In this document: one piece after another, positions 32,598 through 40,096 of the stretch
Layout: every line of letters starts with the position of its first letter
Position numbering within the stretch: position 1 is the stretch's first letter
NCBI RefSeq assembly: GCF_010686755.1
Contig: NZ_JAAGXA010000015.1
Coordinates: 16,252-80,251, forward strand
Direction: 5' to 3'
Origin: Nocardioides zeae
Lineage (GTDB): Bacteria; Actinomycetota; Actinomycetes; Propionibacteriales; Nocardioidaceae
Length of the DNA: 64,000 nucleotides
Program-made: the position numbers and the translations under genes
Notes under the pieces: model-generated
What the model saw: only the letters and a program-made list of their open reading frames with translations
Database searches by the model: none
Told to the model about the DNA's origin: nothing

Positions 32598-32628
32598 CGC
32601 ACCGACCCTAGCCGTGGTCATGACAGGG

Positions 32629-32713
32629 GGTACGACGCGCGAGCGGGGCCCGTTCAGCGCCGTACCGAGAAATTCTCGATGCCGGTGAACGGGGCCGGGC
32701 CGGGCGACGTACC
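32629..32713. promoter_or_regulatory. Divergent pair of matching ECF-type promoters
   Basis: On the minus strand TGAACG (32656-32651), 16 bases, CGTACC (32634-32629); on the plus strand TGAACG (32686-32691), 16 bases, CGTACC (32708-32713). Both -35 hexamers continue with GGG or GG, and both -10 elements continue with CCCCT. The general form GAAC-N16-CGT is that of many ECF promoters. Between the two -35 boxes lies a centred 13-base palindrome, CGAGAAATTCTCG (32666-32678). One promoter serves the sigma operon, the other the CHRD-sortase genes. Confidence 0.72.
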
Positions 32714-32759
32714 CCCTCGTGACGGGCGCTGCGTGGGCGCCCCCGACGAAGGAGCACGC

Positions 32760-33476
32760 ATGAGCACGACCCGCACGCCCATCCGTCTCGCCGCCCTCGC
32801 CGTGGCTGCCCCGCTGGGACTGGCCGCGGCTGCCGCGCCCGCAGCCGCCGACGAGGAGGTGCCCCGGCCCGCGTCGTTCACGAGCGCCTACACCGTGATG
32901 GCCACCCCGGACACGATCATCGACCCCGAGGGGGCGTCCGTCCCGGGCGAGGAGGGGGCGACCGGCACCTTCACCTTCATGGTGAACTCCGACGAGGACG
33001 TCATCTGCTACGACATCACGCTCACGGGCGTGACGGGCGAGTACCAGAGCCCCGCCCGCACGGCGACGCACATCCACGCCGCGCCGGCCGGGCAGGGCGG
33101 GCCTCCGCGGATCGCGTTCCCGAACCCGGAGGGCGAGGGCGACACCCGGACGTCCAGCGGCTGCCTGCAGGGGCCGTTCACGACCGGCATCGAGGGCGAC
33201 GACGGCAACGACACGGGCACCGGCTTCACGCTGGCCGACCTCGAGGCCGACCCGACGTCGTTCTCGGCCGACACCCACACGGCCGCGTTCACGGCGGGCG
33301 CCGTGCGCGGTCAGCTGCAGGAGATCCCCGTCGGCGGCGTCGACACCGGCCTGGGGGGCACGGTGGCGGAGGCCGGGACCGACGGGACCGGTACGGCGCT
33401 GGCCGTCGCCGGGCTCGCGGGCATCGCCGTCGCGGCCGCGGGCGGGGGGCTCGTGGTCGCACGCCGGCGTGCCTGA
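32760..33476 (+). CDS. Secreted CHRD-domain protein with cell-wall-anchor-like C-terminus
   Basis: A 238-residue exported protein: a signal peptide (LAALAVAAPLGLAAAAAPAAA), a CHRD domain at about 35-190 (TFTFMVNSDEDVICYDITLTG, ATHIHAAPAGQGGPP, TAAFTAGAVRGQLQE), then VGGVDTGLGG, a hydrophobic helix and an RRRA end. This last order (short motif with TG, membrane segment, positive tail) is that of sortase substrates, with VDTG in place of LPxTG. ATG at 32760 has GAAGGAG. The class F sortase gene overlaps its 3' end by 8 bases. The role in the envelope is unknown. Confidence 0.85.
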   Translation: MSTTRTPIRLAALAVAAPLGLAAAAAPAAADEEVPRPASFTSAYTVMATPDTIIDPEGASVPGEEGATGTFTFMVNSDEDVICYDITLTGVTGEYQSPARTATHIHAAPAGQGGPPRIAFPNPEGEGDTRTSSGCLQGPFTTGIEGDDGNDTGTGFTLADLEADPTSFSADTHTAAFTAGAVRGQLQEIPVGGVDTGLGGTVAEAGTDGTGTALAVAGLAGIAVAAAGGGLVVARRRA

Positions 33477-34095
33477 GCGCGCCGCGCCGTACCGGTCGCT
33501 CGCCCTCGTCCTCGCCGCGCTGGCCCTCGCCGGCTGCGGCGGGGGCGGGGGCGCTGCCCCGTCCTCGGCCCCGTCCTCGGTGACCTCCGCGGCCCCGTCC
33601 GCAGCACCCTCGTCGGACGCGACGACCTCGTCGGTCCCGTCGTCCTCCACGGAGGACGACGCGCGCCCGGTGCGCGTCGAGATCCCGGCGATCGGGGTCG
33701 ACGCCGCGCCGGTCGACCTGGGCATCGGCGGTGACGGCGAGCTCGAGGTGCCGGTCGACCCGGACGACGTGGGCTGGTACGTCGGCGGAGGCCGCCCCGG
33801 GGAGCGGGGACCCACGGTGGTCGTCGGCCACGTCGACGGGGTCGACGGGCCAGCGGTGTTCGCGGACCTCGCGACGCTCGAGGTCGGCGACACCGTCGTC
33901 GTCCACCGCGCCGACGGCCGGGCCGTGTCCTACGTCGTCGAGCGGGCCGAGGCCGTCGCGCAGGACCGGTTCCCGACCGAGCTCGTGTTCGGGGCGACCG
34001 CGGGCGACGAGCTGCGGCTGATCACGTGCACCGGGCCGTACGACCGGGCCGCCGGCCGCTACACCCAGAACCACGTGGTGTTCGCCCGCCCCTGA
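33469..34095 (+). CDS. Class F sortase
   Basis: A 208-residue exported sortase-like protein. The N-terminal signal ends at a lipobox-like LALAGCG, so it may be lipid-anchored, followed by a Ser/Ala/Thr linker. The sortase domain (about 65-208) shows VEIPAIGVDAAPVDLGI, WYVGGGRPGERGPTVVVGHVDG (catalytic His), VVHRADGRAVSYVVERAEAV, LITCTGPYD (catalytic Cys) and GRYTQN (Arg). The short domain and HxD/TC spacing fit class F. GTG at 33469 overlaps the CHRD gene, so the CHRD protein is the likely substrate. Confidence 0.88.
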   Translation: MPERAAPYRSLALVLAALALAGCGGGGGAAPSSAPSSVTSAAPSAAPSSDATTSSVPSSSTEDDARPVRVEIPAIGVDAAPVDLGIGGDGELEVPVDPDDVGWYVGGGRPGERGPTVVVGHVDGVDGPAVFADLATLEVGDTVVVHRADGRAVSYVVERAEAVAQDRFPTELVFGATAGDELRLITCTGPYDRAAGRYTQNHVVFARP

Positions 34096-34129
34096 ACGCA
34101 CGGCTTGATCGCTCGACCCCGTCGGCCTA

Positions 34130-34161
34130 TTGTTCCGCACGGAATATTCGGTGCGGAACAA
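34130..34161. promoter_or_regulatory. 32-bp near-perfect palindrome, PadR operator candidate
   Basis: TTGTTCCGCAC and its exact complement GTGCGGAACAA flank a 10-base centre, GGAATATTCG, whose inner eight bases GAATATTC are also palindromic; only one base pair of the whole 32 is mismatched. It ends 11 bases before the PadR start. The AT-rich centre and TATTGT at the left edge suggest that it overlaps the promoter. Typical of autorepression by a dimeric PadR protein. Confidence 0.75.
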
Positions 34162-34172
34162 CGGGAGGTCCG

Positions 34173-34730
34173 GTGGCGCTCACACCGATCGCCGTCGCGG
34201 CGCTCGCCCTGCTGGCGGAGCGGCCGATGCACCCCTACGAGATGTTCCAGACGCTGCTGGACCGCCACGAGGACCGCGTCGTCAAGGTACGACCGGGCTC
34301 GCTCTACCACGCCGTCGAGCGCCTCGCGGGCGCCGGGCTCGCAGAGGCCGCGGGCACCGAGCGCGACGGCAACCGACCCGAGCGCACGACGTACCGGATC
34401 ACCGACGCGGGCCGCGGCGCCCTCACTACGCGCCTCCGGGAGCTGCTGCGGGCGCCGGCCGCGGCGTACCCCGAGGCCGCGCTCGGCCTCGCCGAGGCGC
34501 ACAACCTGCCGCGCGCCGACGTGGTCGCCGACCTGTCCCACCAGCGCGCCATCCTCCGCACGGACGCCGCCGAGCTGGAGGGCCTCATCGCCTCCGTGCG
34601 GGAGCGCGACGTGTGGGAGGCCTACTGGATCGAGGCCGACCGGGCGCTCCACCTGCGCCGCGCCGAGATCGCCTGGCTCGACACCCTCATCACCCGACTC
34701 ACCGACGGAGACCTGCCGTGGCCGACGTGA
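34173..34730 (+). CDS. PadR family transcriptional regulator
   Basis: A 185-residue PadR-type repressor. The winged helix occupies the N-terminus: ALALLAERPMHPYEMFQTLL, VKVRPGSLYHAVERLAGAGL and ERTTYRITDAGRGAL (wing). The C-terminal helical part (LSHQRAILRTDAAELEGLI) forms the dimer. GTG at 34173 has GGGAGG seven bases upstream; a large palindrome sits over its promoter. It overlaps the efflux gene by 13 bases, so it probably represses both itself and the pump. Confidence 0.93.
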   Translation: MALTPIAVAALALLAERPMHPYEMFQTLLDRHEDRVVKVRPGSLYHAVERLAGAGLAEAAGTERDGNRPERTTYRITDAGRGALTTRLRELLRAPAAAYPEAALGLAEAHNLPRADVVADLSHQRAILRTDAAELEGLIASVRERDVWEAYWIEADRALHLRRAEIAWLDTLITRLTDGDLPWPT

Positions 34731-36235
34731 CCGCCTCCCCCGCCCCGACGACGGACACCCCCGAGACCAACCCCTGGCCCGCACTGTGGGCGATGGTCAT
34801 CGGCTTCTTCATGATCCTCGTGGACACGACGATCGTGTCGGTGGCGACGCCCGCGATCATGACCGGCCTCGACACCGACGTGAACAGCGTCATCTGGGTG
34901 ACGAGCGCGTACCTGCTGGCGTACGCCGTGCCGCTGCTCGTGACGGGCCGCCTCGGCGACCGGGTCGGGCCCAAGCGCATCTACCTCGTCGGGCTCAGCG
35001 TCTTCACGCTCGCCTCGCTGTGGTGCGGGCTGACGTCGAGCGTCGAGGGCCTGATCGTCGCGCGGGTGCTGCAGGGCTTCGGTGCCTCGATGATGACGCC
35101 GCAGACGATGGCCGTCATCACCCGCACCTTCCCGGCGACCCGGCGCGGCCCGGCCATGGCGCTGTGGGGCGCGACCGCCGGCGTGGCCACGCTCGTCGGG
35201 CCGATCCTCGGCGGGGTGCTCGTCGACGGCCCCGGCTGGGAGTGGATCTTCTTCATCAACGTGCCGGTCGGGATCGTCGCCTTCGTGCTCGCCCTGCGCC
35301 TCGTGCCCGCGCTGCCGACCCACGCGCACACCTTCGACTGGGTCGGGGTGGCGCTCAGCGCGGTCGGCATGTTCCTGCTGGTGTTCGGGATCCAGGAGGG
35401 CGAGAAGTACGACTGGGGGACCATCACCGGCGTCCTCTCGGTGCCGCTCCTCATCGTCGCCGGACTCGTCGTGCTCGCCGTCTTCCTCGTCTGGCAGGCG
35501 CGCATCGAGCGTGAGCCGCTGGTGCCGCTCGGGCTCTTCCGCGACCGCAACTTCTCGCTGGCGAACGGCGGCATCACCCTCGTCTCGTTCGCGGTGACGG
35601 CGTTCAGCTTCCCGGTGACGCTGTGGGCACAGGCCGCCCGCGGCTGGTCACCGACCGAGACCGGGCTGCTGCTCGTGCCGATGGCCCTCGCGACGGGCTT
35701 CCTCGCCCCGGTCGTGGGGCGGCTCGTCGACCGTGTCCACCCCCGCGCCATCACCGTGGTCGGGTTCCTGTTCTCGGCCGTCGCGCTCGCCTGGCTCAGC
35801 CGCGTGATGTCGCCGGACAGCCCGGTGTGGCAGGTGCTGCTGCCCCTCGCGCTCTTCGGCGCGGGGAGCGCGTTCCTCTGGGCACCCCTCTCGGCCACCG
35901 CCACCCGCAACCTGCCACTGTCGTCGGCGGGCGCCGGGTCGGGCGTCTACAACACGACGCGGCAGATCGGCGCCGTCCTGGGCAGCGCCGCCGTCGCCGC
36001 ACTCATCCAGGCGCGGATCGCGGCGAACCTCCCCGGCGCCGGCGGCTCGGTCGAGGAGATCCGAACGGGCACGGGCGCCATGCCGCCCGAGGTCGCGGCA
36101 CGGTTCTCCGACGCCATGGCCCAGGCCGTGCTGCTCCCCGCGGGTGCGATGGCCGTCGGGATCGTGATCGTGCTGTTCTTCGCGCGGCCGGCGTTCGCGC
36201 GGGAGGGTGCGGCGCCGGAGCGCGCTGCCCGGTAG
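34718..36235 (+). CDS. DHA2 family MFS drug efflux transporter
   Basis: A 505-residue, 14-helix major facilitator of the DHA2 (QacA/EmrB) type. Motif A-like GRLGDRVGPKRIYLVG, motif C (GPILGGVLVDGPGWEWIFFINVP) and motif D1 (MVIGFFMILVDTTIVSVATPAI) are visible. It likely exports lipophilic or cationic drugs with proton antiport. GTG at 34718 lies inside the last codons of the PadR gene; the two form an operon. The substrate cannot be predicted. Confidence 0.95.
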   Translation: MADVTASPAPTTDTPETNPWPALWAMVIGFFMILVDTTIVSVATPAIMTGLDTDVNSVIWVTSAYLLAYAVPLLVTGRLGDRVGPKRIYLVGLSVFTLASLWCGLTSSVEGLIVARVLQGFGASMMTPQTMAVITRTFPATRRGPAMALWGATAGVATLVGPILGGVLVDGPGWEWIFFINVPVGIVAFVLALRLVPALPTHAHTFDWVGVALSAVGMFLLVFGIQEGEKYDWGTITGVLSVPLLIVAGLVVLAVFLVWQARIEREPLVPLGLFRDRNFSLANGGITLVSFAVTAFSFPVTLWAQAARGWSPTETGLLLVPMALATGFLAPVVGRLVDRVHPRAITVVGFLFSAVALAWLSRVMSPDSPVWQVLLPLALFGAGSAFLWAPLSATATRNLPLSSAGAGSGVYNTTRQIGAVLGSAAVAALIQARIAANLPGAGGSVEEIRTGTGAMPPEVAARFSDAMAQAVLLPAGAMAVGIVIVLFFARPAFAREGAAPERAAR

Positions 36236-36328
36236 TCCGACGTGCCCGGCCCGGCCGGCTGGCCCCCGGCTGGTCCGGGGCCGGCCGGGGCCGGCCGGGG
36301 GCGGCCGCCCGGGGCCGGCCGCCCGGGT

Positions 36329-36373
36329 GAGGAAAACGCGGACCGGGGGCGCTGAGACGTCCGCGTTTTCCTC
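36329..36373. repeat. 15-bp inverted repeat after the MFS gene
   Basis: GAGGAAAACGCGGAC (36329-36343) and its exact complement GTCCGCGTTTTCCTC (36359-36373) flank 15 bases. A third part-copy, TCCGCGTTTTCTTC, lies at 36390-36404. It is about 95 bases after the efflux gene stop and may serve as its terminator, though no T-run follows. Before it is a GGCCGG-rich low-complexity tract (36240-36330). Confidence 0.7.
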
Positions 36374-36502
36374 GTCCGGGCCGCGTCCGATCCGCGTTTT
36401 CTTCCGCCGGGTTCAGATGTCGGGGCCTCGCGGACGAGGCCGTCGAGCGCGTTCGCTCAGCGGACACGGCGTCCACCGAGCGAACGGCGTGCACCGAACC
36501 GA

Positions 36503-36536
36503 CCGCTTTGACCATCAACGTTGATGGTCAAAGCGG
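36503..36536. repeat. 34-bp perfect palindrome
   Basis: CCGCTTTGACCATCAAC is followed at once by its exact reverse complement, giving 34 bases of perfect, spacer-free symmetry with an AACGTT centre. Such length without a loop is unusual in ordinary terminators. It lies in the 552-base gap between convergent efflux and ilvD genes, in which I recognise no gene. It could be a protein-binding or recombination site, or a cruciform-forming terminator; this is not resolved. Confidence 0.9.
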
Positions 36537-36540
36537 CGTG

Positions 36541-36560
36541 TTCCCCGGTCGACCGGGGAA
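36541..36560. repeat. 20-bp perfect palindrome
   Basis: TTCCCCGGTCGACCGGGGAA is perfectly self-complementary. It starts 4 bases after the 34-bp palindrome. Unrelated in sequence to its neighbour. Confidence 0.85.
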
Positions 36561-36787
36561 AGTGCCACCCGCCCCTCACCCCGCCGGGCCGGGGCGCCGC
36601 CAGGGGCCGGGCCAGCCGGGCGGGCGGGCGCGGAGGCGGCCGGCAGAGCGCGTCGACACCGAGACGGACCAGCGTGCCCGCGGCGCCCACGTGGTGGACG
36701 TGGTGCGCCGCGAGCGGGTGCCGCGCGTCGAGCTCGGCCGCGGACGGGGGGTGCTCCTCCGGGGCGGCCGAGCGGGTCGGCAGCGGA

Positions 36788-38509
36788 TCAGCCCGTGACC
36801 GCGCCGTGGGCGGCCGAGCCGACGGTGCGGGCGTACTTGCCCAGGACGCCGCGCGTGTACTTCGGCGGCAGCGGCTCCCAGCCCACCTTGCGACGCTCGA
36901 GCTCCTCGTCGTCGATGGCGACGTCGAGGCGGCGGTTGGCCACGTCGAGCGTGATCGGGTCGCCGTCGCGGACGAAGGCGATGGGGCCGCCGTCCACGGC
37001 CTCGGGCGCGACGTGGCCGACGCAGAGGCCGGTCGTGCCGCCGGAGAACCGGCCGTCGGTGAGGAGCAGGACGTCCTTGCCGAGACCGGCTCCCTTGATG
37101 GCGCCGGTGATGGCGAGCATCTCGCGCATGCCCGGGCCGCCCTTGGGGCCCTCGTAGCGGATGACGACGACGTCGCGCGACTTCAGCTCGCCCGCGGCGA
37201 GCGCCGCCATCGCGGCCTTCTCGCCGTCGAACACCCGGGCGGTGCCCTCGAAGACCGACTCGTCGAAGCCGGCCGACTTCACGACGGCGCCCTCGGGCGC
37301 GAGCGTGCCGTGGAGGATCGTCAGGCCGCCGGTCGCGTGGATCGGGCGGTCGATCGTGCGGATGACGTCGTCGTCGACCTGCGGGGGCGCGATGTCGGCC
37401 AGGTTCTCCGCCATCGTCTTGCCGGTCACGGTCAGGCAGTCGCCGTGGAGGAGGCCCGCGTCGAGCAGGGCCTTCATCACCATGGGGATGCCGCCCTTCT
37501 GGTCGACGTCGTACATCACGTACTTGCCGAACGGCTTGAGGTCGCCGAGGTGCGGGACCTTGTCGCCGACGCGGTTGAAGTCGTCGAGCGTCAGGTCGAC
37601 CTCGGCCTCGCGGGCGATGGCGAGGAGGTGGAGCACGGCGTTGGTGGAACCGCCGAGCGCCATGACGACGGTGATGGCGTTCTCGAACGCCTCCTTCGTC
37701 ATGATCTGACGGGCGGTGATGCCGCGCCGCAGCATCTCGACGACCGCCTCGCCCGACTTGTGGGCGAACCCGTCGCGGCGACGGTCGACGGCCGGCGGGG
37801 CGGCCGAGCCCGGGATCGACATGCCGAGGGCCTCGGCGACGGCGGCCATGGTGTTGGCCGTGTACATGCCGCCGCACGCGCCCTCGCCGGGGCAGATGGC
37901 GCGCTCGACCTTGTCGACCTCCTCGCGGGAGATCTTGCCGGCGAGGCAGGCGCCGACGGCCTCGAAGGCGTCGATGATCGTGACGTCGCGCCCGTCGACC
38001 TTGCCCGGCATGATCGAGCCGGCGTACAGGAACACGCTCGCGAGGTCGAGGCGCGCGGCCGCCATGAGCATGCCGGGCAGCGACTTGTCGCAGCCCGCGA
38101 GCAGCACGGAGCCGTCGAGGCGCTCGGCCATCATCACGGTCTCCACCGAGTCGGCGATGACCTCGCGGGAGACCAGCGAGAAGTGCATGCCCTCGTGGCC
38201 CATCGAGATGCCGTCGGACACCGAGATGGTGCCGAACTCGAGCGGGTACCCGCCGGCCGCGTGCACGCCGTTCTTGACGGCCTTCGCGAGGCGGTCGAGC
38301 GGCAGGTTGCAGGGCGTGATCTCGTTCCAGGACGACGCGACGCCGATCTGGGGCTTGACCCAGTCCTCGTCCCCCATCCCGACCGCACGGAGCATGCCCC
38401 GCGCGGCGGTCGCCTGGAGCCCGTCCGTCACGTCGCGGGAACGCGGCTTGATGTCAGGGGTGCTGGACGCCGCAGGCGCGGCGGGGGTCGAGGGCGTGCC
38501 ACCGGTCAT
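36788..38509 (-). CDS. ilvD: Dihydroxy-acid dehydratase
   Basis: A 573-residue IlvD/Edd-family enzyme that dehydrates 2,3-dihydroxy-isovalerate and 2,3-dihydroxy-3-methylvalerate, the third step of Val/Ile synthesis. Cys ligands for the Fe-S cluster are in LLAGCDKSLPGMLM and CPGEGACGGMYTANTMA; other marks are GVASSWNEITPCN, SDGISMGHEGMHFSL, LGGSTNAVLHLLA and the C-terminal TDGRFSGGTTGLCVGHV. ATG at 38509 is 6 bases after TACCCT, a leaderless start; a frame from 38551 would begin upstream of that -10. It has no leader peptide, unlike ilvB, and is apart from ilvBNC. Confidence 0.97.
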   Translation of the reverse strand: MTGGTPSTPAAPAASSTPDIKPRSRDVTDGLQATAARGMLRAVGMGDEDWVKPQIGVASSWNEITPCNLPLDRLAKAVKNGVHAAGGYPLEFGTISVSDGISMGHEGMHFSLVSREVIADSVETVMMAERLDGSVLLAGCDKSLPGMLMAAARLDLASVFLYAGSIMPGKVDGRDVTIIDAFEAVGACLAGKISREEVDKVERAICPGEGACGGMYTANTMAAVAEALGMSIPGSAAPPAVDRRRDGFAHKSGEAVVEMLRRGITARQIMTKEAFENAITVVMALGGSTNAVLHLLAIAREAEVDLTLDDFNRVGDKVPHLGDLKPFGKYVMYDVDQKGGIPMVMKALLDAGLLHGDCLTVTGKTMAENLADIAPPQVDDDVIRTIDRPIHATGGLTILHGTLAPEGAVVKSAGFDESVFEGTARVFDGEKAAMAALAAGELKSRDVVVIRYEGPKGGPGMREMLAITGAIKGAGLGKDVLLLTDGRFSGGTTGLCVGHVAPEAVDGGPIAFVRDGDPITLDVANRRLDVAIDDEELERRKVGWEPLPPKYTRGVLGKYARTVGSAAHGAVTG

Positions 38510-38573
38510 GGCGCAAGGGTAGACCGGGCCGCTCCCGCGCCGTACGGCCATCCCGCGCGACGACCGCCCCGCT

Positions 38574-38654
38574 GAAACCGTCGTTTCGCGGTTTCGCTAG
38601 CGTCACGCCCGATCCGAACCCCGGACGAGCGACGACGAGCGACGACGAGCGACA
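38574..38654 (+). promoter_or_regulatory. Palindrome, -10 and 10-bp repeats ahead of gdhA
   Basis: GAAACCG (38574-38580) and CGGTTTC (38589-38595) form a 7-bp inverted repeat with an 8-base spacer that itself holds GTTTCG, so a second GAAAC/GTTTC pair is nested. TAGCGT at 38598-38603 is a possible -10 for gdhA. A 10-base unit GACGACGAGC is repeated about three times at 38624-38654 in the leader. The palindrome lies in the shared ilvD-gdhA gap and could bind a nitrogen or amino-acid regulator; the identity is unknown. Confidence 0.45.
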
Positions 38655-38663
38655 GGACGAACC

Positions 38664-40007
38664 GTGACGGACGAGCTGGACCCGCACCTGCAGGACGCCT
38701 ACACCGAGGTGCTGCGCCGCAACCCCGGCGAGCTCGAGTTCCACCAGGCGGTGCGGGAGGTCCTCGGGTCGCTCGGACCCGTCGTGGAGCGGCACCCGGA
38801 GTACACCGACGCCGGCATCATCACGCGCCTCTGCGAGCCGGAGCGCCAGATCGTCTTCCGCGTGCCGTGGGTCGACGACGCGGGCCGCGTGCAGATCAAC
38901 CGCGGCTTCCGGGTGGAGTTCAACTCGGCCCTCGGGCCCTACAAGGGCGGGCTGCGCTTCCGCCCGACGGTGCTCGCGGGCACCGTCAAGTTCCTCGGCT
39001 TCGAGCAGATCTTCAAGAACGCCCTGACCGGCCTGCCCATCGGCGGCGGCAAGGGCGGCTCCGACTTCGACCCCAAGGGCAAGAGCCCGGGCGAGGTCAT
39101 GCGCTTCTGCCAGTCGTTCATGACGGAGCTCTACCGCCACATCGGCGAGCACACCGACGTGCCCGCGGGCGACATCGGCGTCGGCGGGCGCGAGATCGGC
39201 TACCTCTTCGGGCAGTACAAGCGCATCACCAACCGGTACGAGTCGGGAGTCCTCACCGGCAAGGGCGTCACCTGGGGCGGCTCGCAGGTGCGCCCCGAGG
39301 CGACCGGCTACGGCCTCGTCTACTTCGCCGAGCAGGTGCTCGCCCATCGCGGCACGTCCTTCGACGGCCGGCGCGTCGTCGTCTCCGGCTCCGGCAACGT
39401 CGCCATCCACGCCATCGCGAAGGTCCACCAGCTCGGCGGCACCGTCGTCGCCTGCTCCGACTCGGGCGGCTTCGTCGTCGACGAGGCGGGCATCGACCTC
39501 GACCTCCTCCGCGACGTCAAGGAGCGGCGGCGGACCTCCCTCACGGCGTACGCCGAGGAGCGGGGCATCGAGCACCGCACCGGCTCCGTCTGGAGCGTCC
39601 CCGCGACCGTCGCGCTCCCGTGCGCGACGCAGAACGAGCTGGACGCCGCCGACGCGCGGCTCATCGTCGACCACGGCTGCCTGCTGGTGGCGGAGGGCGC
39701 CAACATGCCGTGCACGCCCGAGGCCGTCGACGTGCTGCGGGAGGCCGGGATCGCCTTCGGTCCCGGCAAGGCCGCCAACGCGGGCGGCGTCGCGACCAGC
39801 GCCCTGGAGATGCAGCAGAACGCGAGCCGCGACTCCTGGTCGTTCGAGCACACCGAGGCGCGGCTGGCGGAGATCATGCGCGGCATCCACGAGCGCTGCC
39901 TGACGACGGCCGACGCGTACGGGACGCCGGGCGACTACGTCGCGGGCGCCAACATCGCCGGTTTCACGCAGGTCGCCGACGCGATGCTGGCCCTCGGGGT
40001 CATCTGA
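38664..40007 (+). CDS. gdhA: NADP-specific glutamate dehydrogenase
   Basis: A 447-residue hexameric-type glutamate dehydrogenase that aminates 2-oxoglutarate, or runs in reverse. Marks: GFRVEFNSALGPYKGGLRF with the substrate lysine, FKNALTGLPIGGGKGGSDFD (catalytic Lys), DIGVGGREIGYLFGQYKR, TGYGLVYFAEQ, and the Rossmann VVSGSGNVAIHAI, whose following residues suit NADP. GTG at 38664 has ACAGGACGA upstream. It diverges from ilvD across a palindrome. It supplies glutamate, the amino donor for IlvE. Confidence 0.97.
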   Translation: MTDELDPHLQDAYTEVLRRNPGELEFHQAVREVLGSLGPVVERHPEYTDAGIITRLCEPERQIVFRVPWVDDAGRVQINRGFRVEFNSALGPYKGGLRFRPTVLAGTVKFLGFEQIFKNALTGLPIGGGKGGSDFDPKGKSPGEVMRFCQSFMTELYRHIGEHTDVPAGDIGVGGREIGYLFGQYKRITNRYESGVLTGKGVTWGGSQVRPEATGYGLVYFAEQVLAHRGTSFDGRRVVVSGSGNVAIHAIAKVHQLGGTVVACSDSGGFVVDEAGIDLDLLRDVKERRRTSLTAYAEERGIEHRTGSVWSVPATVALPCATQNELDAADARLIVDHGCLLVAEGANMPCTPEAVDVLREAGIAFGPGKAANAGGVATSALEMQQNASRDSWSFEHTEARLAEIMRGIHERCLTTADAYGTPGDYVAGANIAGFTQVADAMLALGVI

Positions 40008-40096
40008 GCCGGGGCGGGGCGGGTGAGACGCGGTCGTCACCGGCCGTTTACGACGCGCCTGCCCCGCCCGACCGGCCCGGCCCCTAGCCTGTAGCC

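Noticed and set aside
36457..36787. Minus-strand ORF fragments in the palindrome-rich gap
   Set aside because: No start with a ribosome site, no family resemblance, and both palindromes would lie within it; treated as non-coding.
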